Source: Hymenobacter telluris
GTDB taxonomy: Bacteria > Bacteroidota > Bacteroidia > Cytophagales > Hymenobacteraceae
Length of the DNA stretch: 64,000 bases
Direction: 5' to 3'
Assembly (NCBI RefSeq): GCF_017313265.1
Contig: NZ_JAFLQZ010000007.1
Location: 62,001-126,000 of the forward strand
Shown: piece by piece, positions 51,263 to 59,896 of the stretch
How the letters are laid out: every line of letters starts with the position of its first letter
Position numbering within the stretch: the stretch's first letter is position 1
Notes under the pieces: model-generated
Seen by the model: the letters and a program-made list of their open reading frames with translations, nothing else
What the model was told of the DNA's origin: nothing
Databases searched by the model: none
Made by a program: the position numbers and the translations under genes

Positions 51263-54200
51263 TTAAAGCGTCGTCCGTGGGTCGTCGTCGATGTTGAGCA
51301 CTTCGCGGGCTTTGCGGGCGTTGGTTTCGCGGCGGCGCAGGTGCTTGCGGGCGAATAGCTCAGTTAGGGAGTCGAACTGCTCGGTGTGCAGCAGGGAGAT
51401 GCCCGCGCGGGCCTGATTCTGGTTAGTTAGGTCACTGTAGTCGCGCGGGGTGGTTTCGTAGCGCAGCTTGGCCCGGAACTTCCCGTCGGTGCGCAGAGCG
51501 TATTCCAAACTCAAATCCCCGATAACCGAAGTATTGGCGTTGGAGCCGGAGATGGGTACGCCCGTAGAGGTTGTGAGGGTGCCGGTGTTGCTGAAGCCGC
51601 CTTCCCGCGTCACGCGCAGGCGGCCGTTCAGGAACGAGTAGCTCAGCCGCACCTGCAAGGCCTGCAGCTGCTCGGCGGAAAGTCCGTTGAAGTTGAAGCT
51701 GATTTCCAGGTTGGGGTCGAGCTGCGAGGTAAGGGCCCCGAGCTGAGTGGAAATAATCTGCCCGAGGCTGTTGCCCAGGGCGTTATCCTGCCCGCGCAAG
51801 GAGGTAACCGACGACAACGAGCCCACCTGCGCCAGCTGTCGGAACACCACCAGGCTGAATACCTGCCGGTTCAGCTCCTGCTCATCGTTGCGCAACGACG
51901 ACAGGAACGGGGCCAGGTCGCCTTCCAACGACGAGGGAATATCGTTGAACTCCAAATTGAGCTTGATGGCGGGCAGCAGCAGCGGCCCGGTCAGGTTCAT
52001 AACGGCCGTAACAGGTACCACGGCGGTATTGCCGGGCAGGGCAGGAGCCAGCGAAGTACGCTGAGTATATGCGGCCGTCACGTTCATTTCGCCGGCCAGC
52101 GGGTCGCCGTTCCAGACGATGGTGCCGCCCGGCCGCACCACAAATTCCTTGTTGACCAGGCCTTGCAAAGTGAAGTTGTACGCCCCGCGCACAATCTCAA
52201 TCTGCCCGCTCATGTTGAAGTCGCCGCGCGTATCGATGTTCAAACGCAGCCGCCCCGCCGCCGTGCCCCGGATTACGTCGCCGGTGCTTTCGTCGAGCAG
52301 GATTTCCACGTAGGCATCGGGCGTTACTTCCAGGTTCATGTTCAGCCGAATCCCCGACAGGTCCACCTTGTCCTGCACGCCAATGGGCACCGGCGTGCTA
52401 GTCGTGTCGAGCAGGTTGCGGTTCACGAAGCGGATGTAGCTGGCTTGCTCGGCTTTGGCGGCGTTGTCGAGCGGCAGCGAAAGGCGCGTGCCAGGGTCGG
52501 ACTTGGCCTGCACGTTCACTACCAGGTTGGTGGACGGGCCGTTTACGCGCGCCGAGCCGGTAGCGTAGGCCGTACCGTAGTACAGCTGGTTGTCTTTGCG
52601 GGTGGTATTGAGCACCAGCATCTTGCGGAAAGAAGCTTCCAGCGCCAGCCGCATGTTCTGAAACCCGTCGTGAAAAATGTCGCCGCTGATGGTGCCAGAG
52701 TTGCCCAGCGGGTCGCGCATCTTGATATCGTTCAGCGAAATCCGGTCATCGGTAAACCGAATTCGGTCGGAGAAGGTGTAGGTGGTGTTCAGATAGATAA
52801 ATGTCAGCTGGCCTTCCGACACGTCGATGGTGCCGGTGAGGTGGGGCGCACTGAGCCGGCCGGCCAGCCGCAGCGTACCCACGGCCGTACCGCCCAGGTT
52901 GCGGAAGATGGTTTTCAGAAACGGCTCGGCCAGCTTCACCGGAGCGTTGTCGAGCACGGCGGTCAGGTTGAGCTGTTCGGTTGAGTGGCTGGGGGCAATG
53001 GTACCCGCCACCCGTACCACCCGCTGGCCGTCGCGCAGCACATCCAGGTCGAGCAGGGCCTGGCTGGCGCGGTTGTCCCAGCTGCTGCTGCCCTTCACGT
53101 CGCCAATCAGCACCCCATCCAGCGCCAACGAATCGACGGCCAGTGTGGAGTTGAGGGCCAGCGACCCGAAAATGCCGCTTACCGTACCTTCGGCATTCAC
53201 GCGGCCGGTCATGTTCTGCTTGGTAAGTGAGGTGAGCGTGGCCAGCTCCATATCCTTTACCAGTAGCTTCAGCTCCTTGGCGGGGTCCTGCGAAATGAAG
53301 CCCTGGGCGCTGATGCTCTGCGGCCCGTTGCTCAGGCTTAGGTTCTGAATATCAATCTCCTTGCCTTTGTTGGAAATCACCACGGCATTATCCTGCGCAA
53401 TCTGCCAATCCTTGTTCAGCAAATTCACGCCCGACTGCCGGAACACGATTTTCACCGCATCGGGCAGAAACGACAGCGCCCCGTTGATTTGCGCCTTGTT
53501 GGTGGTATTGGTTTGGGCCAGCGCCGTGGAGAAGTTGATGCGCTCCTGGTCCCACACGCCTTCCAGATAGAAGCCCTGGGTAGCCCCCAGCCCCGGCAGC
53601 ACCTGCCGCTCCGACGTCACGCTGGCCTGCGCCAGCACCTCCGGTTGGTAAGGCAGCTTGGAGGTAGTGAAGTCGAAATCAGTGCGGTAGGTGCGGACGC
53701 TGTCAATCTGGAGCGTGTCGAAGCTGCCGCCCATCTGGAAAATCGAGGTCTGGCCGTTGCGGAACGTGGCGTCGATGTGCGAGTTGTTGGCCACTTTCAG
53801 CCCTGGCACAAACAGTTGCAGCACGGGGTTGGGCTTCTTCAGATACAAATCCAAATCAATGGCGTACTCCCGAATCGGCGACTGGCGCTTGCGGCGGTAG
53901 TAGTTGGCAATGGCCGCGTCATTACTCTCGAAATTGAGCTGGTATTCAGTTATGAGCACCTGCGCGCTCTTGATTACTTCGGTGTAATTGTAGTTGCCCA
54001 CGGCAGTCAGCCGAAACGCCTCGGAGCGCATCCGGAGCTGGCGCTGCCCGTCGCGCCGGACACTCAGCAAATCCAGCGTATCCAAATCCAAGGTGCGGCC
54101 CGCGTAGCCCAGGCGGGTGTTGCGGAGAATAATGCGGCCCAACAAATCATCGAGGCGCAGCCCCCGAAATTTCAGGTCGGCGGTGGTGGCTACCGTTACG

Positions 54201-55840
54201 CTTTGCTTGGTGAGCCCCAGGGCCTTAAGGTCGGCGCGGCGGACGCGGGCCCGCATATCAAACGCCTGCGCGGCTTTGTTGAGGTTAACGGTACCGTCGG
54301 CGTCGAATTGCAGATTAGGGTCGTTGGCGGCCACGCGGCCCGTAAACGACTCGCGGCTGAAGCGCCCGTCGGTGGTGATGTTGCGGAACCGGTAGCCGTT
54401 CAGCCAGATGCGCTGCACCGTAGCGCGGGCCGTCAGGGTGGCATCCTTCAGCGAGAAGCCCACGCCTTGCACGCGCCCGTTCATAGTCACGTCGCGAATC
54501 ACTTGCTCCTGGCCCAGCAGGCGGCCCAGCTGGAAATTGGTGGTCTTGATGTCGCCGCTATAAGACGAGTAGCGCGGGTCGGTCTTGAACTTCAGGTTCA
54601 CGTCCGACACCACCGAGCCTAACGCCGTATCAAACGAGCCGTTGGCCACAAAGTCGTTGTAGAACCCCAGAAACTGCCCTTTTAGCTTCACGGTGCCTAG
54701 CCGCTGCACGTAGGGCCAGCCCGAAGCCGGAATGTAGCGCCGAATGTCGCGCCCGTCCACCACCGAGGGTTGCAGCTTCATTTCAATGAAGCTTTCCTGA
54801 AAATTGGGCAGGCCTTCCACCGCAATGTCGCCCACCACGCGTGAGTTGCGGCCGTAGCGCACGTCCAGGTTTTTGGTGCGGAAATTTCGGACGTAACCCT
54901 CGGCCTGACCGGCAATCAGCACGGTTTCCTTCAGGTCGCGAACCGATTGTTGGGGCGCGAAATGGGCAATATCGTCGGAGTAGATGCGCGACGGTTTCAG
55001 CCGGGCCACCACCCGCACCGAGTCGTTGAAGTCGGTGAAGTTCAGAAAGTGGTTGTACTCAAAGCGCAGATAATCATGAATCTGGCTGCGACCAACGCGC
55101 AGATTCAGCTTGTCGAACTCCCAGAACTTATCGGCGTAGGTCATGTTGGCCGTCAGCTCGCGCAGGCGCGTGTCGGAAGGCGTGTCCACGGTGCGCAGGT
55201 TGTTGATCTGGGTGTGAATCGTGTCGCCGTGCAGCTGAATGTCCGATACCTCGGCGTAGATGCTGTCGAGGTACATGTGGGCGTAATCCATCGAGCGGCC
55301 GTAGTATTCGGCGCGGGGCGTGGCCTGGTTGTCGAGCACGAAGCGGCCGTTGCGCAGGCTGACGGTTTCAATCTTGAAGTCGAAGGGCTTGCTGACCTTG
55401 GTGGTATCGGAGGGGCCTACCAGCCGCCGCACCGCGCTCAAAAACTGCGAGAGGGTGGTGGAGTCGGGCTGCGTTTTATAGGTTACCAGCGAAAAGCGCG
55501 GCTCCTCCAGCGTCAGGTTGCTGATGTGCAGGTGCGAAGGGTCGAAAACGCTGAACAAGCTGATGGACGCGTCGGCCCGGCCAATATTGAACAGCTCCCC
55601 GCCGCGTCGGTCCAGCACTTGCACGCCTTGCAGCAGTACCCTCGAAAACGGCCGCACATCCACCCGGCCCACTATCACCTTCTGGCCTAGCTTATCGGTG
55701 AGGATGCTGGCCGCCTCGCGGGCAATGCGCGTTTGCACGCTGGGCACGCGCAACGCCACCAGCGCGCCTACCACCACGAGCACCAACACCAGCACCAGGC
55801 CGAGCAGCACTTTAAGCAGGATGGAGAGGAAACGAGGCAC
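51263..55840 (-). CDS. tamB: TamB-like translocation/assembly protein (DUF490)
   Basis: A 1525-residue AsmA/TamB-like protein of the bridge-like lipid transfer group. It has an N-terminal membrane helix (FLSILLKVLLGLVLVLVLVVVGALVAL), a short AsmA-type opening (IAREAASILTDKLGQKVIVGRVDVRP), a very long beta-rich body and a C-terminal TamB domain from about 1100 on (SGQIEIVRGAYNFTLQGLVNKEFVV; GLSAEQLQALQVRLSYSFLNGRLRV). Such proteins span the periplasm and are linked to lipid transport and outer-membrane protein assembly. The length is within the Bacteroidetes range. It is divergent from tsaD, a common arrangement in the phylum. Confidence 0.92.
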   Translation of the reverse strand: MPRFLSILLKVLLGLVLVLVLVVVGALVALRVPSVQTRIAREAASILTDKLGQKVIVGRVDVRPFSRVLLQGVQVLDRRGGELFNIGRADASISLFSVFDPSHLHISNLTLEEPRFSLVTYKTQPDSTTLSQFLSAVRRLVGPSDTTKVSKPFDFKIETVSLRNGRFVLDNQATPRAEYYGRSMDYAHMYLDSIYAEVSDIQLHGDTIHTQINNLRTVDTPSDTRLRELTANMTYADKFWEFDKLNLRVGRSQIHDYLRFEYNHFLNFTDFNDSVRVVARLKPSRIYSDDIAHFAPQQSVRDLKETVLIAGQAEGYVRNFRTKNLDVRYGRNSRVVGDIAVEGLPNFQESFIEMKLQPSVVDGRDIRRYIPASGWPYVQRLGTVKLKGQFLGFYNDFVANGSFDTALGSVVSDVNLKFKTDPRYSSYSGDIKTTNFQLGRLLGQEQVIRDVTMNGRVQGVGFSLKDATLTARATVQRIWLNGYRFRNITTDGRFSRESFTGRVAANDPNLQFDADGTVNLNKAAQAFDMRARVRRADLKALGLTKQSVTVATTADLKFRGLRLDDLLGRIILRNTRLGYAGRTLDLDTLDLLSVRRDGQRQLRMRSEAFRLTAVGNYNYTEVIKSAQVLITEYQLNFESNDAAIANYYRRKRQSPIREYAIDLDLYLKKPNPVLQLFVPGLKVANNSHIDATFRNGQTSIFQMGGSFDTLQIDSVRTYRTDFDFTTSKLPYQPEVLAQASVTSERQVLPGLGATQGFYLEGVWDQERINFSTALAQTNTTNKAQINGALSFLPDAVKIVFRQSGVNLLNKDWQIAQDNAVVISNKGKEIDIQNLSLSNGPQSISAQGFISQDPAKELKLLVKDMELATLTSLTKQNMTGRVNAEGTVSGIFGSLALNSTLAVDSLALDGVLIGDVKGSSSWDNRASQALLDLDVLRDGQRVVRVAGTIAPSHSTEQLNLTAVLDNAPVKLAEPFLKTIFRNLGGTAVGTLRLAGRLSAPHLTGTIDVSEGQLTFIYLNTTYTFSDRIRFTDDRISLNDIKMRDPLGNSGTISGDIFHDGFQNMRLALEASFRKMLVLNTTRKDNQLYYGTAYATGSARVNGPSTNLVVNVQAKSDPGTRLSLPLDNAAKAEQASYIRFVNRNLLDTTSTPVPIGVQDKVDLSGIRLNMNLEVTPDAYVEILLDESTGDVIRGTAAGRLRLNIDTRGDFNMSGQIEIVRGAYNFTLQGLVNKEFVVRPGGTIVWNGDPLAGEMNVTAAYTQRTSLAPALPGNTAVVPVTAVMNLTGPLLLPAIKLNLEFNDIPSSLEGDLAPFLSSLRNDEQELNRQVFSLVVFRQLAQVGSLSSVTSLRGQDNALGNSLGQIISTQLGALTSQLDPNLEISFNFNGLSAEQLQALQVRLSYSFLNGRLRVTREGGFSNTGTLTTSTGVPISGSNANTSVIGDLSLEYALRTDGKFRAKLRYETTPRDYSDLTNQNQARAGISLLHTEQFDSLTELFARKHLRRRETNARKAREVLNIDDDPRTTL

Positions 55841-55862
55841 AGGCGAAACGGGGCGTAAGGGG

Positions 55863-55870
55863 CGAAGATA
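55863..55870 (-). promoter_or_regulatory. Possible -7 box for tamB
   Basis: The minus strand reads TATCTTCG, the same word as at 18306, 22 nt before the tamB ATG. The -33 element is not evident. Confidence 0.3.
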
Positions 55871-56059
55871 CGGGGTTAGTGGTTGTGTGCTAACCGGGTA
55901 CCGGCTGGCAGCCGCCGTGGCAAGAACGATACCACGCCGCGAATGGTTAAGCTTCTGACGGTAGTAAACGGAATTGGTTTACGCTTTTCAACGAACTTTA
56001 CTGCGCATTCCGTCTATTTCAAGCAGTGAAGTAGACCATCATGCACACCCCATAGAACG

Positions 56060-56174
56060 GTCATGCTTCATCTGGCGTCCGCTAGTCGAAGCATCTCGCG
56101 TGCTGACGTCAGGTTACTCTTACAACATCAGCACGCGAGATGCTTCGACCAGCGGACGCCAGATGAAGCATGAC
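56060..56174. repeat. Long inverted repeat K
   Basis: Arms of 47 nt at 56060-56106 (begins GTCATGCTTCATCTGGCGTC) and 56128-56174 pair at 46 of 47 around a 21-nt loop. It is the longest nearly perfect arm of the window. Unlike the other repeats it lies upstream of both flanking genes, 42 nt before tsaD. It shares its ends with repeat C. Confidence 0.96.
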
Positions 56175-56216
56175 GGGCTGTTGTAGCAATATTTCCTACT
56201 CTCACCATACCATCCA

Positions 56217-57221
56217 ATGCCCACCATTCTCGCCATCGAATCTTCCTGCGACGATACCTCCGCGGCCGTAATGGTTGATGGGGAAATTCGCTCCAACGTG
56301 GTAGCCACGCAGCAAGTGCACGAGCAGTACGGCGGCGTAGTGCCCGAACTGGCCTCGCGCGCCCACCAGCAGCACCTGCTGCCCGTGGTAACGGCCGCGC
56401 TGCACAAAGCCGGCGTTGCCAAGCACGACCTGGACGCCGTGGCGTTTACGCAAGGTCCGGGGCTGCTGGGTTCGTTGTTGGTAGGCGGCATGTTTGCCAA
56501 AACCCTGGCTCTGGCCCTAGGCAAGCCACTGATTGCCGTGAATCACATGCGGGCCCACATTCTGGCGCATTTCATTGAGGACCCGCGGCCGGAATTTCCG
56601 TTTCTGTGCCTCACCGTGAGCGGCGGCCACACCCAGCTGGTTATCGTGCGCAGCGCCCTGGACATGGAAATTATCGGCCAGACTATTGACGACGCGGCCG
56701 GCGAAGCCTTCGACAAAACGGCCAAGCAGCTCGGTTTACCGTACCCCGGCGGCCCTCACCTCGATAAGCTGGCCCGCCAAGGCAACCCCACGCGCTTCCC
56801 GTTCCCGGTAGGCGCCATGCCCGGCTACGACTTCAGCTTCAGCGGCTTGAAAACGGCCGTTATGTATTTCCTGAAAAAGGAAGTCGCCAAGAATCCCGAC
56901 TTCGTGCAGGAAAACCTGCCCGACCTGTGCGCCAGCATCCAGCACACCATCATCCAGACGCTGCTGCGCCAGCTCCGCCGCGCCGCCCACGACCATCACC
57001 TCAGCCACATTGCCTTAGCTGGCGGTGTAGCGGCCAATTCCGGGCTGCGCCAGGCACTACAAGACGAAGCCGCCGCGCAAAACTGGCAGGTGTTCATTCC
57101 CGCCTTCCAATACTGCACCGACAACGCCGGCATGATTGCCATGACGGCCCATTTCCAATACGAAGCCAACGACTTCGCCACCCAGCTCGTCAGCTCCGAC
57201 CCGCGCCTGAAGCTGGTATAG
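56217..57221 (+). CDS. tsaD: tRNA threonylcarbamoyladenosine transferase TsaD
   Basis: TsaD transfers the threonylcarbamoyl group to A37 of ANN-reading tRNAs, together with TsaB and TsaE, which are not in the window. The 334-residue product shows the ASKHA fold: AIESSCDDTSAAVM at the N-terminus, metal ligands H110 and H114 in NHMRAHILAHF, the nucleotide motif LCLTVSGGHTQLV, and GGVAANSGLR with YCTDNAGMIA near the end. The length is normal. Confidence 0.96.
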   Translation: MPTILAIESSCDDTSAAVMVDGEIRSNVVATQQVHEQYGGVVPELASRAHQQHLLPVVTAALHKAGVAKHDLDAVAFTQGPGLLGSLLVGGMFAKTLALALGKPLIAVNHMRAHILAHFIEDPRPEFPFLCLTVSGGHTQLVIVRSALDMEIIGQTIDDAAGEAFDKTAKQLGLPYPGGPHLDKLARQGNPTRFPFPVGAMPGYDFSFSGLKTAVMYFLKKEVAKNPDFVQENLPDLCASIQHTIIQTLLRQLRRAAHDHHLSHIALAGGVAANSGLRQALQDEAAAQNWQVFIPAFQYCTDNAGMIAMTAHFQYEANDFATQLVSSDPRLKLV

Positions 57222-57229
57222 GGTTCGTT

Positions 57230-57321
57230 GTTGGTTATTGGTTTTTTGTTTTTCGACAAAACAAGCCCGTGTTGCCGCTGCCGGAAAGCCAAATACAAAC
57301 AACAAAAAACCAATAACCAAC
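57230..57321. repeat. Inverted repeat L
   Basis: Perfect 21-nt arms at 57230-57250 (GTTGGTTATTGGTTTTTTGT then T) and 57301-57321 with a 50-nt spacer. It begins 8 nt after the tsaD stop and ends 11 nt before the thioesterase ATG. Confidence 0.92.
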
Positions 57322-57332
57322 CATCAACAACG

Positions 57333-57734
57333 ATGCAGAACCCTTTCCAGCCCGGCGACGTCCAAACGTACTCCTTGGTGGTTGCGCCACCGGACTTTGC
57401 CGTACTCAACGGCCGGCTGATTCATCCGGTGCTGAGCACGTTTGCGCTGGGGCAGGCTATGGAATGGTGCAGTCGGCAGTTTGTAGAGCAGATGCTGGAA
57501 GAAGGGGAGGCCGGGATTGGCACGCTGCTGACCATCGAGCACCATGCCCCGGCCTTCGAAGGAGAAACCGTGGAAATTCGAGCTATTTTTGAACAACTGG
57601 AAGGCCCCACGCTGACTTGCTGCGTAGAAGCCCGGGTAGGCGCGCGGCTGGTAGCCACCGGCCGAACCGGCCAGCGTATTGTGAGCAGTGCCCGGTTGCA
57701 GGCTCGTTTCCAGCAGCTACGCTCAAAAGAGTAG
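57333..57734 (+). CDS. Hotdog-fold thioesterase family protein
   Basis: A 133-residue protein of the hotdog fold, most like the FlK/thioesterase group (HPVLSTFALGQAMEWCSRQFVEQ; LEEGEAGIGTLLTIEHHAPAFEGETVEIRAIFEQLEG; VATGRTGQRIVS). The GxGT and HxAP motifs correspond to the substrate pocket of the family. It probably hydrolyses an acyl-CoA, but the substrate is unknown. The ATG at 57333 follows directly on repeat L; the frame upstream reads through the repeat and is not coding. Confidence 0.85.
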   Translation: MQNPFQPGDVQTYSLVVAPPDFAVLNGRLIHPVLSTFALGQAMEWCSRQFVEQMLEEGEAGIGTLLTIEHHAPAFEGETVEIRAIFEQLEGPTLTCCVEARVGARLVATGRTGQRIVSSARLQARFQQLRSKE

Positions 57735-57781
57735 CCACTCGGAGCCTGCCTGATACTGCCAGAAATAACCCTTGAATTACC

Positions 57782-58252
57782 GTGAGTAAGAAAGAAGACC
57801 TCCCTAAGCGCGTCAACATCCTGAACCGCCGCGCCTCCTACGAATACGCGTTTCTGGCCAAGTACGACGCCGGTATTATGCTGCAAGGCACCGAAATCAA
57901 GAGCATCCGCGACGGGAGCGTGCAGATTCAGGACGGTTTCTGCGTGTTCCAGCCCGACGGCGGCCTGTGGGTGCACGGCCTCACCATTGCCAAATACACC
58001 GCCGGTACCTACAACAACCATGAGCCCACCCGCCCGCGCAAGCTGCTGCTCAACAAGCGCGAGCTAAACCAGCTCCACAACAAAAGCCAGGAGCAAGGCC
58101 TCACCATCATTCCCATCCGGATGTTTGTGAACGACCGGGGCTTTGCTAAGCTGGAAATTGCCCTGGCCAAAGGCAAAAAGCTGTTCGATAAGCGGGACAG
58201 CATCAAGGAGAAAGACCAGAAGCGCGAGTTAGACCGAGCGCGCGAGTATTAA
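57782..58252 (+). CDS. smpB: SsrA-binding protein SmpB
   Basis: SmpB binds tmRNA and guides it to stalled ribosomes. The 156-residue product has the family core NRRASYEYAFLAKYDAGIMLQGTEIKS, then YTAGTYNNHEPTRPRKLLLNKREL and GFAKLEIALAKGKKLFDKR, and the basic C-terminal tail SIKEKDQKRELDRAREY that inserts into the mRNA channel. The start is GTG; there is no ATG in frame nearby. The ssrA gene is not in the window. Repeat M starts directly after its stop. Confidence 0.96.
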   Translation: MSKKEDLPKRVNILNRRASYEYAFLAKYDAGIMLQGTEIKSIRDGSVQIQDGFCVFQPDGGLWVHGLTIAKYTAGTYNNHEPTRPRKLLLNKRELNQLHNKSQEQGLTIIPIRMFVNDRGFAKLEIALAKGKKLFDKRDSIKEKDQKRELDRAREY

Positions 58253-58420
58253 GGTGAAATTGTGAGGTGGTGAAATGGTGAGTTTGACGTTCTTTGCTTT
58301 TGAATTGCGCTGGCGGTTCAATTTTATAAGCTTGTAATCTGATATGGAACGGTGAGTTTGAGGTACTGGCTGCGCCGATGCCACCTCAAACTCACCATTT
58401 CACCACCTCACCATTTCACC
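58253..58420. repeat. Inverted repeat M with two competing hairpins
   Basis: Outer arms of 35 nt, 58253-58287 and 58386-58420 (left begins GGTGAAATTGTGAGGTGGTG), pair at 34 of 35. An inner perfect 14-bp hairpin at 58351-58364 / 58383-58396 (GGTGAGTTTGAGGT) uses part of the same right arm, so the two structures exclude each other. It begins directly at the smpB stop and ends 3 nt before the next start. It is the same family as repeat H. Confidence 0.93.
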
Positions 58421-58423
58421 ACC

Positions 58424-59227
58424 TTGGAACACGGAATCTGCGCGCTGAGCGTTGTGCCGGTACGCGCCGAGCCTACAGATAAGGCCGAAATAGTCACCCA
58501 GCTGATTTTTGGGGAGTGCTATTCCATTTTGCAGGTGCAAAACCAGTGGCAGCAGGTGCGCATCATCGCCGACCAGTACGTGGGCTGGATGGACGTTAAG
58601 CAGCACACGCCCGTTTCAACTGACTACCTCGCCGCCTGGCAAACCCAGGACCACCCCCGCACCCTGGATGTGGTGCAAATGGTGAGTGACCCCGACACCC
58701 GCATTCCGGTGCAGCTAGGCTCCCGGCTGCCATTTTTTGATGGTATGACCCTGCGCTTGGGGGAGCGGCAATTATTCTACAACGGCGCCGCCACCAACCC
58801 CCAAAACGGCCACGGCCCCCACGGCCCCGTGGATGCCCGCCTGCGCCTGCTCCAGAAAATGGCGTTGGTATACCTGAAAGCCCCCTATCTGTGGGGCGGC
58901 AAAAGCCTGTTCGGTATCGACTGTTCAGGCCTCATGCAGCAACTCTATGGCCTGATTGGGGTGCAGCTCCCGCGCGATGCCCGCCAGCAAATCAACCTCG
59001 GCCAAACCGTGCACTTCGTGGCCCAAACCCAGCCCGGCGACCTGGCCTTTTTCGACAACGCCGACGGCAACATCGTACACGTAGGCTTGCTGCTGGAAGA
59101 TCAGCAAATCATCCACGCCAGCGGCGAAGTCCGCATCGACCCCCTCGACCACAACGGCATCTTCAACCGCAGCCGCCAGAAGTACACCCACAAGCTGCGC
59201 CTCATTAAGCGCCTGCTGGCGGAGTGA
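58424..59227 (+). CDS. NlpC/P60 family C40 cysteine peptidase
   Basis: A 267-residue peptidoglycan endopeptidase. An SH3-like N-terminal part (VVPVRAEPTDKAEIVTQLIFGECYSI; QWQQVRIIADQYVGWMD) precedes the NlpC/P60 domain, with catalytic C167 (GIDCSGL), H219 (NIVHVGLLL) and H231 (IIHASG). No signal peptide is seen, so it may act on recycled cell-wall peptides in the cytoplasm, as do related gamma-D-glutamyl-diaminopimelate peptidases. The start is taken as the TTG at 58424 (reading MEHGICALS); the frame further upstream lies entirely in repeat M. Confidence 0.88.
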   Translation: MEHGICALSVVPVRAEPTDKAEIVTQLIFGECYSILQVQNQWQQVRIIADQYVGWMDVKQHTPVSTDYLAAWQTQDHPRTLDVVQMVSDPDTRIPVQLGSRLPFFDGMTLRLGERQLFYNGAATNPQNGHGPHGPVDARLRLLQKMALVYLKAPYLWGGKSLFGIDCSGLMQQLYGLIGVQLPRDARQQINLGQTVHFVAQTQPGDLAFFDNADGNIVHVGLLLEDQQIIHASGEVRIDPLDHNGIFNRSRQKYTHKLRLIKRLLAE

Positions 59228-59228
59228 G

Positions 59229-59305
59229 TGCCGGTTGCGAGTTGCCAGTTACGAGTTGTCAGTTGCTAGTTGATGGAACTGGCAACCGGCAACTCACAAC
59301 CGGCA
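59229..59305. repeat. Inverted repeat N
   Basis: Arms of 29 nt at 59229-59257 (TGCCGGTTGCGAGTTGCC...) and 59277-59305 pair at 25 of 29 with a 19-nt loop. The arms repeat the word GAGTTGCCAGTT. It begins 1 nt after the peptidase stop. Confidence 0.85.
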
Positions 59306-59333
59306 ACTGACCAGGAAACTAAACTTTCCAGCT

Positions 59334-59365
59334 ATTGTTAATACGCTTAGAATCATATAGCTTTC
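59334..59365 (+). promoter_or_regulatory. Possible promoter of the HNH gene
   Basis: ATTG at 59334-59337 and TAGCTTTC at 59358-59365 lie 20 nt apart, close to the Bacteroidetes -33/-7 pattern TTTG-N17-23-TAnnTTTG. The leader to the ATG at 59399 would be about 27 nt. Confidence 0.35.
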
Positions 59366-59398
59366 GCTGTACCACATGATTCTTATCCGTTTGAGCGT

Positions 59399-59896
59399 AT
59401 GGACCAAAAAGTTTTAGTTCTGAATGGTGATTACACGGCCATTACGCTGTGCAGTGTGCAGAAAGCATTTGTTCTATTGTTTCTTGATAAAGCCGAGATG
59501 ATTGCCAACTCGGAGCATGGCGTGATACGTACCGTTAGCACCTCGTATCCCAAGCCCAGCATTATTCGGTTGCAGCGCTACGTGCGCGTGCCTTACAAAG
59601 GCATTGCCCTGAGCCGCCACAACATCATGAAGCGTGACCATTTCGAGTGCCAGTACTGCGGTTCCACCAAAAACCTGACCCTCGACCACGTGCTGCCTCG
59701 TTCGCGCGGCGGCGACTCCAGCTGGGGTAATCTATTGACGGCTTGCTCCCGGTGCAACCACGCCAAAGGGCACCGCACCCCCTCCGAAGCTGGCCTCACG
59801 ATAAGACAGCAACCAAAGAAACCGACCTTATCCGGTTTCCTTAAGCTCAGCGCCGGTACCATCGACCATAACTGGCATGCTTACCTCAATAACTAG
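59399..59896 (+). CDS. HNH endonuclease family protein
   Basis: A 165-residue HNH protein. The zinc-binding cysteines are C84 and C87 (CQYCG) and C116 and C119 (CSRCN), and the nuclease core is LDHVLPRSRGG (D96, H97) with N120-H121. The N-terminal 75 residues (MDQKVLVLNGDYTAITLCSVQ) are typical of a group of small HNH proteins common in Bacteroidetes and cyanobacteria whose role is not established. No restriction or phage genes are near, so it is not obviously part of a defence system. A strong terminator closes it. Confidence 0.9.
   Translation: MDQKVLVLNGDYTAITLCSVQKAFVLLFLDKAEMIANSEHGVIRTVSTSYPKPSIIRLQRYVRVPYKGIALSRHNIMKRDHFECQYCGSTKNLTLDHVLPRSRGGDSSWGNLLTACSRCNHAKGHRTPSEAGLTIRQQPKKPTLSGFLKLSAGTIDHNWHAYLNN

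Larger units (their letters stand above)
55841..56216. other. 376-nt gap between tamB and tsaD
   Basis: The gap holds the probable tamB promoter region at its left end, inverted repeat K at 56060-56174, and about 190 nt in between with no coding signal, RNA gene or terminator that I could see. The tsaD start follows the repeat by 42 nt. Confidence 0.7.

Noticed and set aside
53489..54622. Plus-strand frame of 377 codons inside tamB
   Set aside because: Antisense shadow; its translation is unstructured and rich in Arg, His, Gln and Val.
59399..59896. HNH gene as part of a defence system
   Set aside because: Its neighbours are housekeeping or hydrolase genes; no methylase, restriction or other defence gene is close.
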